NCBI RefSeq assembly: GCF_000633415.1
Contig: NZ_AYMV01000020.1
Span: forward strand, 62,001-126,000
DNA from: Leucobacter sp. PH1c
Lineage (GTDB): Bacteria > Actinomycetota > Actinomycetes > Actinomycetales > Microbacteriaceae
Direction of reading: 5' to 3'
DNA: 64,000 bases
In this document: positions 50,005 to 59,085 of the stretch, in pieces
How the letters are laid out: each line of letters starts with the position of its first letter
Position numbering within the stretch: the stretch's first letter is position 1
Program-made: the position numbers and the translations under genes
Notes under the pieces: model-generated
The model's database searches: none
What the model saw: only the letters and a program-made list of their open reading frames with translations
Told to the model about the DNA's origin: nothing

Positions 50005-53000
50005 GCGCGGCTCACCGCCGGGATGATGTGGAGCCGGCAGGAGCCGGGCTGGTGGGGGTCGGAGCAGTGGTGCTCGATGCGCGCGGTGAACTCGCCCGCG
50101 GCCATCACCTCGGCGATGCTCTCCACGCGCGTCATCATCTCCGCCGCTGCCTCCTCCGTGATGGGTTCCTGCACCCGCTCGATGAACTCCTGCTTGCCCG
50201 TGGCGTCCGGATGGACGTAGAGCAGGCGGGCTCCGCCGCTCGTCGGCGGATCGGGCTCGGCGCCGCCGGGCTCAGGGCTGCCGGGCTCGGGGCTGCCGGT
50301 CTCGCTCGCGGGTGCGAGCGCTTCGAACGCGCCGAGGGTCACGCCGAGTTGGTAGGCCCGCAGCTGGGCGTGCGTTTCGGCCTGCACTTTGCTCGGCGGC
50401 GTGCGCCCGGTTTTCAGGTCGAGGACGGTCACCTCGGAGGCGCCGCTCGCGAGCACGCGGCGCTCCAGCCGGTCGGCGATACCGCGGAGCAGCGCACGCC
50501 CGATCGGCGCGGAGAAGAGCGCCTCCCGGCCCACGAGCTCGCGCTCGGAGGCAGCGAAGTCTCGGAGGTACGCGGCGAGCCCCGCCGTCATCGCGGTGGC
50601 CAGCCGCTCCGCGCGCACCGATTCCCACTCGGCGTCGAAGTCGAGCTTGCGCCACTCGCTCAGCACCGCGGCGAGCAGCGCGTCCGCGTTCGGCTCCTCG
50701 GCAGTTTCCAGCGCGTGGTGCACGAGCGTGCCGATGTCCGCTTGCACGCTGCCGCTGCTCCCGCCCAAGTGCGCGATCGCCCAGTCGAGCGGGCAGTTCT
50801 CCGCCCGTTCGAGCTGCGAGGGGCTGACCGGCACGGCCGCTTCCGGGTCTCCCGCGAGGTCGACGAGCGGGGCCGCCGTGCTCGGGGCGAGGATGCCGTA
50901 CCACTCGTCCGGGTGCGCGCCGGGCACCCCGGCCCGCGCGAGTGCCGTGAGCGCGTCGAGCGCGGTGCGGTCCGCGGGATCGGAGGTGAGACGGCGGCGC
51001 ATGGCCGCGGTGACGCCGCGCAGCGTGAGCCGCGAGGTCGGCAGGGCATCGTCTCGGAACTCCCGGCAGAGCCCGAAGAAGGCGCTCGGGTGCTGATCCT
51101 CGTCCGCGACGACCGCGACGAGCAGCTCGTCGCGCGCTCGGGCGCACGCGTGCACGAAAAGGCGCAGCTCATCGTGAATGGTGTCCTTGCGCGAGGGTGC
51201 GATCGCGGCGCCGCCGCGCAGCCACCGCTCGAGCGCCGCAGTGCCCAGCAGAGAGCCGCGCGCGCGGAGGTTGGGCCAGGCTCCGTCCTGCACGCCGACG
51301 ATCGCGACGAGCGAGAACTCGCGACCGATGGCGCCCTGCGGCGTGGTCACGGTCACCGCTGCGCGTTCGCTGCGCTGCGCGAGCGAGTCCTCGGGAACCG
51401 CGCTCAGCAGCAGCTCGTCGAGCAGATCGGCGATGGGCTGCTCGCTGTCCTGCTCCTCGTGCCGCTGCAGTGCGAAGAACAACCCCATCACGGCATCGAG
51501 CGAGCGGTGCGCCTCGTCGGCTCGAGCGCCGCGGCCGTCGAGTGCCTCGGCCTGCCAGTCCCCGGCGAGCCGAGTCCCGTCCCAGAGCGCCCAGAGCGTC
51601 TCGCGCGCGGTGCCGCCGGCCTCCCGCACGCGCACCCCCGCGGCCGCGACGAGGCCGAGCCGGCGCAGCGCGCGGCCTCCGGCGGAGTCGACGACGGGTT
51701 CGGCGCCGGGAAATGCGAACGCCTCCGCAACGAGTTCCTCGATCGGGGCCGGCTCGCGCCCCTCCTCGCGCGCCTCGCGGCGCTCCAGCAGAAGCAGCGC
51801 ACCGCGCAATCTGCGAAGCGCCACCGGGTCGAGGCCGCCGATCGTGCCGCCGACGAGCGGGAGCAGTTCGCCCGGCTCGAGCGGGCGGAGACCCAGCGCG
51901 TGCTGGAGCAGCCGGATCAGCTCACGTACGATCTCGTACTCGCGCAGCACGAGGCCCCCCGCGGCAACGCCCGTTGGCACCTGGTGCGCGGCGAGCGCGC
52001 GGGCCACGCGCACGGCCTCACCGCGGCTGCGGCAGAGCACCGCCATCTCATTCCAGGGCACCGCGGGAGCGCCGCCCAGTCCGAGGCGGCGGGCCCGGAA
52101 GCGGTGCGCGATCGCGCCGAGCTGCTCCGCCGGAGACGCGAGCGCCGCGAACTGCACGGGCGCGGCCACGAGCCCGGCGGGTGGTACGCTCTCGAGCACG
52201 GTCGGCTGTGTGAGAGCTTCCGCCGGATCCATCGCCCGCACGTCCTCGCCGCGGCCGGGCCCAGCGGCGCGCTGCGCCCCGGCACCCGCCGCCCCGATTC
52301 GCTCCGCGAGCCCCGAGACCGCTCCGCGGAGCGTCGGTCCGTGCCGATGCGCGGTCTCGAGCACGACGAGCTGCGCCGGTGCCTCAGGGCGGAGCGGCGC
52401 GGAACCTGCGGAGCGGCGCGCGAGTTCGTCGTCGAGCGCGCCGAGCACGCGCGCTCGCTCACCGTGGAATGCGCCGGTCGCGGTGTCCGGATCCCCGAAC
52501 ACCCAGACCCGGCTCCCCCGGTCGGCGCAGGCCGCGAGGAGCGCGAGCTCGCCCTCGCCGAGCTCCTGCGCGTCGTCGACGAGGATGAGCCGCGGTAGGG
52601 GCGCGGCAGGCGCCCCGCCGGCCGGACCAGCGGAACCGCTCGGGGTGCCAGGAGGCCGGATCTGCCCGTCCGCCCGCACGACCTCGGCCGCGGCCCTGAG
52701 CAGCCCGCTCGAGCTGACCTCGCCCGGGCGCTCGCTCCGAAGTCGCGCGGCCACCGCGGAGATGAGGTCGAGGCCGTCACCCCAGCGCGCGGCCAGCTCG
52801 GGATCCGGCAGCTCCGAGTGCGCTTCTTGCGCCCGCCCCGCCGCCGCCTCGCGCAGCGCGCCGGCGAGCGACTCGGGCGCCCAGCCAAAGTCGTCCGCGA
52901 CGCGCCAGAGCTCGCGCAACTCGGCCCGGAAGGCGGGGCTCTGGAGCACTTCGGGCGGCACTCCCGAGATCTCCGCGCCCGGCGCGCCGAGCCGCTCGCC

Positions 53001-53363
53001 GATCACGCGCGCGATCGCTTCATCCTGCACCGTTCCCGTGAGGAGCCGAGGCGGTTCCTCACCGCGCAGGGCCGCAGCCCGGCCCAGCAGCGCGAAGGCG
53101 AGCGACGCCCCCGTGCGCACGGGCGTCCCTCCGAAGGCGCGTCCGAGCTCCTCCGCGAGCATGGCGCGGAGCGACGCCGCGACCAGGCGGTTCGCCGCGA
53201 GTACGAGCACGTCGCCCTCGGCCCACCCCTCCCGCTCGCCGAGAGCCGCGAACGCCGCGACGAGCGCGCGCGTCTTCCCCGTTCCCGGGGCGCCGAGCAC
53301 GCGGGCGTGCCTGGCCGGGTCGAGTGCGAGCACTCGGGCCTGGGACGTGTCGAGGGGGATCAT
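50001..53363 (-). CDS. adnA: AdnA-like helicase-nuclease with degenerate motor
   Basis: The 1120-residue partner keeps Walker A GAPGTGKTRAL (about 23-33) but has VDDAQELG in place of the DEYQD-type motif II, FGDPDTATGAF for the Q-containing motif III and ETAHRHG where NYRS is usual, so its ATPase is probably weak or lost. The C-terminal nuclease (about 860-1060) has GIADRLERR and VLDLKTGRTPP with catalytic Asp and Lys. Cys in ENCPLDWA and in HHCSDPHQPGSCRLH near the end could be part of an Fe-S site as in AddB-type nucleases; only three such cysteines are clear. It is the first gene of the adnAB operon, with a leaderless promoter. Confidence 0.88.
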   Translation of the reverse strand: MIPLDTSQARVLALDPARHARVLGAPGTGKTRALVAAFAALGEREGWAEGDVLVLAANRLVAASLRAMLAEELGRAFGGTPVRTGASLAFALLGRAAALRGEEPPRLLTGTVQDEAIARVIGERLGAPGAEISGVPPEVLQSPAFRAELRELWRVADDFGWAPESLAGALREAAAGRAQEAHSELPDPELAARWGDGLDLISAVAARLRSERPGEVSSSGLLRAAAEVVRADGQIRPPGTPSGSAGPAGGAPAAPLPRLILVDDAQELGEGELALLAACADRGSRVWVFGDPDTATGAFHGERARVLGALDDELARRSAGSAPLRPEAPAQLVVLETAHRHGPTLRGAVSGLAERIGAAGAGAQRAAGPGRGEDVRAMDPAEALTQPTVLESVPPAGLVAAPVQFAALASPAEQLGAIAHRFRARRLGLGGAPAVPWNEMAVLCRSRGEAVRVARALAAHQVPTGVAAGGLVLREYEIVRELIRLLQHALGLRPLEPGELLPLVGGTIGGLDPVALRRLRGALLLLERREAREEGREPAPIEELVAEAFAFPGAEPVVDSAGGRALRRLGLVAAAGVRVREAGGTARETLWALWDGTRLAGDWQAEALDGRGARADEAHRSLDAVMGLFFALQRHEEQDSEQPIADLLDELLLSAVPEDSLAQRSERAAVTVTTPQGAIGREFSLVAIVGVQDGAWPNLRARGSLLGTAALERWLRGGAAIAPSRKDTIHDELRLFVHACARARDELLVAVVADEDQHPSAFFGLCREFRDDALPTSRLTLRGVTAAMRRRLTSDPADRTALDALTALARAGVPGAHPDEWYGILAPSTAAPLVDLAGDPEAAVPVSPSQLERAENCPLDWAIAHLGGSSGSVQADIGTLVHHALETAEEPNADALLAAVLSEWRKLDFDAEWESVRAERLATAMTAGLAAYLRDFAASERELVGREALFSAPIGRALLRGIADRLERRVLASGASEVTVLDLKTGRTPPSKVQAETHAQLRAYQLGVTLGAFEALAPASETGSPEPGSPEPGGAEPDPPTSGGARLLYVHPDATGKQEFIERVQEPITEEAAAEMMTRVESIAEVMAAGEFTARIEHHCSDPHQPGSCRLHIIPAVSRA

Positions 53364-53369
53364 GCGGCA

Positions 53370-53375
53370 AGCCTA
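53370..53375 (-). promoter_or_regulatory. -10 element for adnA, leaderless
   Basis: TAGGCT on the minus strand is followed by six bases and then the ATG at 53363. There is no room for a Shine-Dalgarno sequence. Confidence 0.6.
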
Positions 53376-53540
53376 CTGAGGACCTCGGACATTCCATTCC
53401 GACCGCCCCCGCGCGGACCGGGATGGCGACAATGTCGGCGGTCCGTGCCAGACTCGGAGGAATTCCCGGCACCGCCCCGCGGCGCACGGAGCGGCAGAGC
53501 CAAGCTCGGCCGCACCAGCCCCTCAGAGTGGAGGATCCCC

Positions 53541-56378
53541 ATGACGTTGACCGCACCCGCGCCGCCCGCACCTCCGGCAGGCGGCGCTCCGCCCGCCGCA
53601 CCGGGCGCGCCCGTTCCCGGCGCGAAGCGCCGCAGGCCAGGCCGGATCATCCTCTGGATCCTCGCGATCATCGTGGTGCTCGCGCTCGCCGCGACCGGCT
53701 TCGGTGCGTGGACCGTGGCGCGCTCGTTCCCGCAGGCGAACGGCGAACTCGCGGTGAGCGGCCTCGCGCAGCCCGTGAGCGTGCAGCGGGACGCGCTCGG
53801 TATCCCCACCATCACGGCGGAGACCTCGGACGATCTGTTCTTCGCCCAGGGCTTCGTCCATGCTCAGGATCGCTTCTGGGAGATGGACTTCCGGCGCCAC
53901 CTCACGAGTGCGCGGCTCTCGGAGCTGTTCGGCGAGTCCCAGGTGGGCACCGACTCGTTCCTGCGTACACTCGGCTGGCGCGACCTCGCAGAGCAGGAGG
54001 TCGCCCAGCTGCCGCCCGAGACCCTCGCCTACTACGAGGCCTACGCCGCCGGGGTGAACGCGTATCTCGCGGAGCGCTCCGGCGCGGACCTCTCACTCGA
54101 GTACGCCGTGCTCGGGCTCCAGAACGCCGACTACGCACCCGAGCCCTGGACCCCAGCGGACTCCGTCGCGTGGTTCAAGGCGATGGCTTGGGATCTTCGC
54201 ACCAACATCGAGGACGAGACGGCGCGCGCGTTGCTCGCGCAGGGCCTCGACGAGGAGACGCTCGCGACGCTGTATCCCGACTATCCGTTCGCGGAGCACC
54301 CCGTGATCCTGGCGGACGACCCTGCGGGGGCGCACGTCGACGATCCCGCGATCCCGGCACCGCGCGGCGGGGCCTCCGGCGGCACGGGCACGGGCACCGG
54401 CGCGAGCACCGCGGAAGCCGGCACGGCCGCATCCGGCAGCACGGAAGCAAGTAACGCCGAGGCAAGCAATGCCGGAGCGAGTGGCGCAGGGGCGATCAGC
54501 AGCGTTGTGTCGGCTGGCCAGGCGGCTGCAGCGAGCGCGGCGGTCCCCGCGCTCGCGGAGCTCGGCACCCGGGTCTCGCAGGTGAACGCCATGATCAGCG
54601 AGCAGGGCGAGGGAATCGGCTCAAACTCCTGGGTCGTCTCCGGGGAACACACCGAGAGCGGCAAGCCGCTGCTCGCGAACGATCCGCACCTGGGAGCGGC
54701 CCTCCCCTCCGTGTGGACTCAGATGCAGCTGCGCTGCGCGACCGTCGGCCCGGAGTGCCCATTCGAGGTGGCTGGCTTCAGCTTCGCAGGCCTGCCCGGC
54801 ATCGTGATCGGCCACAATCAGGACATCGCGTGGGGGCTCACGAACCTCACGACGGACGTCGCCGACCTCTACGTCGAGCGCATCGAGGCCGATGGGTACT
54901 GGCAGGACGGGGAGAAGCACCCCTTCGAGACCCGAACGGAGACGATCAAGGTCGCCGGGGGCGACCCCGTCGACCTCGAGATCCGCGCAACGGGGCACGG
55001 ACCGATCGTGTCCGGGCTCGAATCCGACTTCACCGCGATCAGCGAGGATCCACGGGTGAGCGCACTCCGCCCGGCGGCGGGGCACGCGGAGCTGCCGCAC
55101 GTGACCTCGTTCTCCGACCCGGCGACGGAGGAACTGCCGCCCGGCGAGTTCGCGCTGAGCCTGCAGTGGACGGCCCTCGAGGTCAGCACGACCGCGCAGG
55201 CGATCTTCACGCTCAACCTGGCGCAGGACTTCTCGGACTTCCGCCTCGCTGCGAAGCAGTTCGATGTGCCCGCCCAGAACCTCGTGTACGCGGACCGGGA
55301 GGGCAACATCGGCTACCAGGCGCCGGGCAAGCTCCCCATCCGCGGCGCAGGCGACGGCTGGCTCCCGCAGCCCGGCTGGGACAGCGCGTTCGACTGGCAG
55401 GGGGCGATCCCCTTCGAGGAGCTCCCCACGGCGTACAACCCGGAGTCCGGCGTGATCGTCACGGCGAACAACGCGATCGTCACGGACGACTACCGCTACT
55501 TCCTCAGCCGGGACTGGGACACCGGCTACCGCGCCGCGCGGATTCAGGAGCTCCTCGACGAGCGCATCGAGGACGGCCCGCTCACGGCGGCGGACATGAC
55601 CGCGATTCACATGGACAACCGTTTCCCCGCGGCCGATTCGCTGCAGCGGGCGTTCACTGGGCTGTCGACCGGGCAGCCCGAAGTGGACGCCGCGCTCGAA
55701 CTGCTCGCCGACTGGGATGGGCAGAATGATCCGGATTCAGCCGCGGCCGCATTCGCGAACGTGCTCTGGCGCGAGGTGACCGCGCAGCTCACCGACGAGC
55801 AGGCCGTGCCGATCGCGCGCGACGACCAGTCGCGGCTCGCGCTCGTGTTCGCGCAGCTGCTCGATGCGCCGGACTCCGAGTGGTGGCGCAGCTCGGAGAG
55901 CGGGCTCGCGACCACGCAGCAGGAGTTCCTGGCGCTCTGCGCCGAGCGCGCGGTGGCCGAGCTGAACGAGCTCCAGGGGAACCGCCCCGAGCGATGGAAC
56001 TGGGGCGAGCTGCACGCGCTCCCACTGACTCACGGCACCTTCGGCACGAGCGGGATCGCGCCCATCGAGTGGCTCTTCAACCGCGGGCCGGTGCCCACGG
56101 GAGGCGGCTCTGGCGTCGTGAACGCGACGGGCTGGAACCTGGACGAGGGCTACGCGACGAGCACCGTCCCATCGATGCGCATGGTGCTCGACCTCGCAGA
56201 CTGGGACGCCTCCACTTGGCAGAACCTCACGGGCGCGAGCGGCCACGCGTTCCACCCGAACTACACGGACCAGTCCGCTGCGTGGGCGAGCGGAGAGCCC
56301 GGGCCCTGGGGCTTCTCCGCGAGCGCCGTGGACGCGAGCAGCACCGACGAGCTGCGGCTCGTCCCGTCCGAGTCCTGA
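53541..56378 (+). CDS. Membrane-anchored penicillin-acylase family (Ntn) amidohydrolase
   Basis: The 945-residue precursor has a proline-rich N-terminus, one membrane helix (about 35-58), an alpha part (to about 275), an unusually long Gly/Thr/Ala/Ser-rich spacer (about 275-350), and a beta part starting at Ser361 (IGSNSW), which after self-cleavage would be the N-terminal nucleophile. Later motifs GLTNLTTDVADLY and NNAIV fit the penicillin G acylase/acyl-homoserine-lactone acylase family. It should hydrolyse amides of acyl side chains outside the cell; the natural substrate is unknown. ATG at 53541 follows GGAGG. It is divergent from adnA. Confidence 0.9.
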   Translation: MTLTAPAPPAPPAGGAPPAAPGAPVPGAKRRRPGRIILWILAIIVVLALAATGFGAWTVARSFPQANGELAVSGLAQPVSVQRDALGIPTITAETSDDLFFAQGFVHAQDRFWEMDFRRHLTSARLSELFGESQVGTDSFLRTLGWRDLAEQEVAQLPPETLAYYEAYAAGVNAYLAERSGADLSLEYAVLGLQNADYAPEPWTPADSVAWFKAMAWDLRTNIEDETARALLAQGLDEETLATLYPDYPFAEHPVILADDPAGAHVDDPAIPAPRGGASGGTGTGTGASTAEAGTAASGSTEASNAEASNAGASGAGAISSVVSAGQAAAASAAVPALAELGTRVSQVNAMISEQGEGIGSNSWVVSGEHTESGKPLLANDPHLGAALPSVWTQMQLRCATVGPECPFEVAGFSFAGLPGIVIGHNQDIAWGLTNLTTDVADLYVERIEADGYWQDGEKHPFETRTETIKVAGGDPVDLEIRATGHGPIVSGLESDFTAISEDPRVSALRPAAGHAELPHVTSFSDPATEELPPGEFALSLQWTALEVSTTAQAIFTLNLAQDFSDFRLAAKQFDVPAQNLVYADREGNIGYQAPGKLPIRGAGDGWLPQPGWDSAFDWQGAIPFEELPTAYNPESGVIVTANNAIVTDDYRYFLSRDWDTGYRAARIQELLDERIEDGPLTAADMTAIHMDNRFPAADSLQRAFTGLSTGQPEVDAALELLADWDGQNDPDSAAAAFANVLWREVTAQLTDEQAVPIARDDQSRLALVFAQLLDAPDSEWWRSSESGLATTQQEFLALCAERAVAELNELQGNRPERWNWGELHALPLTHGTFGTSGIAPIEWLFNRGPVPTGGGSGVVNATGWNLDEGYATSTVPSMRMVLDLADWDASTWQNLTGASGHAFHPNYTDQSAAWASGEPGPWGFSASAVDASSTDELRLVPSES

Positions 56379-56512
56379 GGACTGCGCCGGGGATCGGGGC
56401 TGCGCTCACGGCGAACGCGCGCCCCGTTCCCCGGCGCGGCCGAGCCGCCGGCCATAGACTCGGAGCACATGCACATCGAGTGGCCGAGCGGCCACCCGTC
56501 AGAGGAGGCCCC

Positions 56513-56737
56513 GTGGAAGTTCGCATCGGCATCAAGCAGTCGCCCCGTGAGCTCGCGTTCGAGACCGACGCGACCGCGGATGAGGTTCGCGCCCTGTTCG
56601 AGGCGGCCGCAGCGCAGGATTCTGACTTCGTCACCCTGCAGGACACGAAGGGACGCCAGTTCCTCGTCAACGCGGACGCGGTCACCTACATCGAGCTGGG
56701 CGGCGAGGCCGGGCGCAAGATCGGCTTCGTGAGCTAA
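56513..56737 (+). CDS. DUF3107 family small protein
   Basis: This 74-residue protein starts with VEVRIGIKQSPRELAFE and ends GRKIGFVS, the full-length DUF3107 pattern. The family (M. tuberculosis Rv3208A/TB9.4) is confined to actinobacteria and has no established function. The GTG start follows a strong GAGGAGG (56502-56508). It is a stand-alone gene with a large hairpin terminator. It has no membrane or signal sequence. Confidence 0.9.
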   Translation: MEVRIGIKQSPRELAFETDATADEVRALFEAAAAQDSDFVTLQDTKGRQFLVNADAVTYIELGGEAGRKIGFVS

Positions 56738-56754
56738 CACTCACCGCACGCACC

Positions 56755-56811
56755 GGTGCCCCGGCTGCGTCGCAGCTCCTGCGCAGGAGGCTGCGATGCA
56801 CCCGGGGCACC
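56755..56811. terminator. Bidirectional hairpin terminator
   Basis: GGTGCCCCGG (56755-56764) pairs with CCGGGGCACC (56802-56811), enclosing a second stem of CGCAGCTCCTGCGCAGGAGGCTGCG type. It sits between the convergent DUF3107 and coaBC genes and can serve both. Confidence 0.75.
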
Positions 56812-56860
56812 AGTGTTTCGGGGCCGACGCCCGGGGCCGACGCCCGGAGTTGCTCCGGGG

Positions 56861-58258
56861 CTACTCCCGGGCCGCCGCGTCGAGCTCGTCGCGCACCGCG
56901 TCGAGCAGGCGCTCCGCCGCCTCGCGCTTCGTCCCCGCGACCGACGCGACGACCGTGCCGTCGGCGTCGAGCACACGCAGCGCGTTCTCCGCCGATTCGA
57001 ATCCCTCGTCCCAGCCGACGGCGTTCACCGCAAGCAGATCGACGCCCTTCCGAACGAGCTTCCGCCGCCCGCGCTCGAGCAGCTCTTCCTCGCTCTCGAC
57101 CGTCTCCGCCGCGAAGCCGACGATTACCTGACCGGGACGGCGCTCGCGCACGAGTCCCACGAGCACGTCCGGGTTCTCGACGAGCTCGAGTGTGGGAGCA
57201 GCCCCCGGCGAGTCCTCCTTGCGGAGCTTGCCCTCGGAGACCTCGGCCACCCGGTAGTCGGCCACCGCCGCCGCCATGATCACGGCCTCGGCGCCCGCCG
57301 CGGCGGCGTGCGCCGCCTGCTCGAGCTCGGCGGTCGAGCCGACGGGCACGATGCGCACCGCCGGGCGTTCCGCGACCTCGGCGAGCACCGCGTCATCGAT
57401 GTTCGCCGCGAGCAGCACGACCTTCGCCCCGCGGTCCGCAGCCGCAGCCGCGAGCGCGACCCCCTGGCGGCCGCTCGAGCGGTTTCCGAGAAAACGCACG
57501 GGGTCGATCGGCTCGCGCGTCCCGCCCGCGGTCACGAGCACCCGCACGCCCGTGAAGTCGCCGCGAGCCGGGACGGCGGGAGCGAGGACGGTGGCGTCCT
57601 CGTCGCTCGCGCGGCCCTCGCCGCTCTCGGACTCAGCTCCGAGCCCCGCAGCAGCATCTCCGGCTGCGTTCCCCCGCGCGCCGGCCTCGGCCCCGGGCAG
57701 TCCCGCGGCATCGGCCGCGTCGGCCGCCACACCCTCGGCGAGGATCTGCTCGATGCGCGCGGCGATATCCGCTGGCTCGCTCATGCGGCCCGGGCCGGTG
57801 TCGTCACCCGTGAGCCGACCGCTCTCGGGCCCGACGAACACGACCCCGCGAGAACGGAGGATCGCGACGTTGTCCTGAGTGGCGGGGTGCTGCCACATCT
57901 CCGTGTGCATCGCCGGGGCCACGACGACAGGCGCCCGCGTGGCGAGCAGCGTCGTGCCGAGCAGGTCATCGGCGAGACCCGCCGTCATCCGGGCGAGCGT
58001 GTTCGCGGTCGCGGGGGCGACGACGACGAGATCGGCGCGCTGCCCGAGCGCGACGTGCCGCACCTCGGGGACGTCGTCGTGCACCGAAGTGGTCACGGGG
58101 TTCCGGCTGATGGCCTCCCAGGTGGGCTGCCCGACGAAGCGCAGCGCGTCCGCGGTCGGCACGACATGCACCTCGTGGCCGGCCTCCACGAGGAGGCGCG
58201 CGAGCGCGACGGCCTTGTAGGCGGCGATCCCGCCACTGACTCCCAGCACGATATTCAC
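56861..58258 (-). CDS. coaBC: Bifunctional phosphopantothenoylcysteine decarboxylase / synthase
   Basis: The 465-residue enzyme makes 4'-phosphopantetheine for coenzyme A. The N-terminal CoaC flavoprotein has GVSGGIAAYKA and the PAMHTEMW substrate clamp; the C-terminal CoaB domain has VTAGGTREPIDPVRFLGNRSSG and AAAVADYR. The two are joined by an Ala/Gly/Glu-rich linker of about 60 residues (about 190-250), longer than usual. The flap cysteine of the ACGD-type motif is absent (LTGDDTGPGRM). The GTG at 58258 starts the conserved NIVLGVSGGI directly after GATGGGGGC, so the longer ORF to 58315 was not used. Confidence 0.93.
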   Translation of the reverse strand: MNIVLGVSGGIAAYKAVALARLLVEAGHEVHVVPTADALRFVGQPTWEAISRNPVTTSVHDDVPEVRHVALGQRADLVVVAPATANTLARMTAGLADDLLGTTLLATRAPVVVAPAMHTEMWQHPATQDNVAILRSRGVVFVGPESGRLTGDDTGPGRMSEPADIAARIEQILAEGVAADAADAAGLPGAEAGARGNAAGDAAAGLGAESESGEGRASDEDATVLAPAVPARGDFTGVRVLVTAGGTREPIDPVRFLGNRSSGRQGVALAAAAADRGAKVVLLAANIDDAVLAEVAERPAVRIVPVGSTAELEQAAHAAAAGAEAVIMAAAVADYRVAEVSEGKLRKEDSPGAAPTLELVENPDVLVGLVRERRPGQVIVGFAAETVESEEELLERGRRKLVRKGVDLLAVNAVGWDEGFESAENALRVLDADGTVVASVAGTKREAAERLLDAVRDELDAAARE

Positions 58259-58310
58259 GCCCCCATCTTCCCACTCGCGGCGCGGATTCCGGGCATGCAC
58301 GCGCGCTGAG

Positions 58311-58316
58311 TACACT
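58311..58316 (+). promoter_or_regulatory. -10 element for the NRDE gene, leaderless
   Basis: TACACT is followed by 7 nt and then the ATG at 58324. Confidence 0.6.
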
Positions 58317-58323
58317 CAGCAGC

Positions 58324-59085
58324 ATGTGCACCGTGGTCATCGAGGTCCCGACGGAGGCGCGCGACGCGATCCGGATCCTGGCGGTGCGGGACGAGGATCC
58401 CGCGCGAGCGTGGGATCCGCCCGGCCCCTGGTGGCCCGAGCGCTTCCCCGGGGTCATCGGGGTCCGCGACCGTCGTGCCGGAGGCGCGTGGCTCGCCGCG
58501 CAGCCCGCGAGCGGCCGACTCGCGGTTCTCCTGAACCGTGCCGCCGAGGTCCCCGAGCCGGCCGCGGGCTTCCGCTCACGGGGCGAGCTGCCCCTCGCTG
58601 CGGTCGAGGGCGGCGCTCCGAGCGATCCTCCCGGCACCCCGGCGTTCACCCTGGTCTCGCTCGGGCCCGACGGTGCGGAGACCGTCTCGTGGGACGGAAG
58701 CGCGCTGCGCAGGCAGCGGCTCGCCCCGGGCGTCCACATGGTCGATCACCGCGAGGTCGACGATCCCGCATCGCCCAGGATCGCGCGCTGGCTCCCGGTG
58801 TTCCGCGCCGCGGCAGGCGCCCCCGCGGAGGGCTGGCGTGCGCGCTGGCTGCGCATCCTCGCGGAGAGCGCCGCGCTCGGCCCCGAGGACGAACGCGCGA
58901 TCGTGCGCGACAACACCCCGCATGGCTACCCGACCCAGTCGCTCCTCGTGTGCACGGCCGAGGCGGGTGGCGTCACCGCTCCGGGACCGCCGCGCGTCTC
59001 GCTGCACTGGGCCGCGCTCGCCCGGCCGGGTCGCTGGGACGACCCGGCGTTCACACGCGCGCTGCCCGCTCCAGGAGGACCATGA
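58324..59085 (+). CDS. NRDE / TANGO2-family protein
   Basis: The 253-residue protein begins MCTVVIEVP, giving the Cys2 expected to become an N-terminal nucleophile in this family. The family name motif NRDE reads VRDED (about 21-25), so the Asn is replaced by Val. The following Pro/Trp-rich segment (WDPPGPWWP) and GVIGVRDRRAGGAWLA fit TANGO2-type proteins, which have been linked to heme and acyl-CoA handling in other organisms. The gene is divergent from coaBC and convergent with the RNA methyltransferase, which it overlaps by 35 bp. Confidence 0.8.
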   Translation: MCTVVIEVPTEARDAIRILAVRDEDPARAWDPPGPWWPERFPGVIGVRDRRAGGAWLAAQPASGRLAVLLNRAAEVPEPAAGFRSRGELPLAAVEGGAPSDPPGTPAFTLVSLGPDGAETVSWDGSALRRQRLAPGVHMVDHREVDDPASPRIARWLPVFRAAAGAPAEGWRARWLRILAESAALGPEDERAIVRDNTPHGYPTQSLLVCTAEAGGVTAPGPPRVSLHWAALARPGRWDDPAFTRALPAPGGP

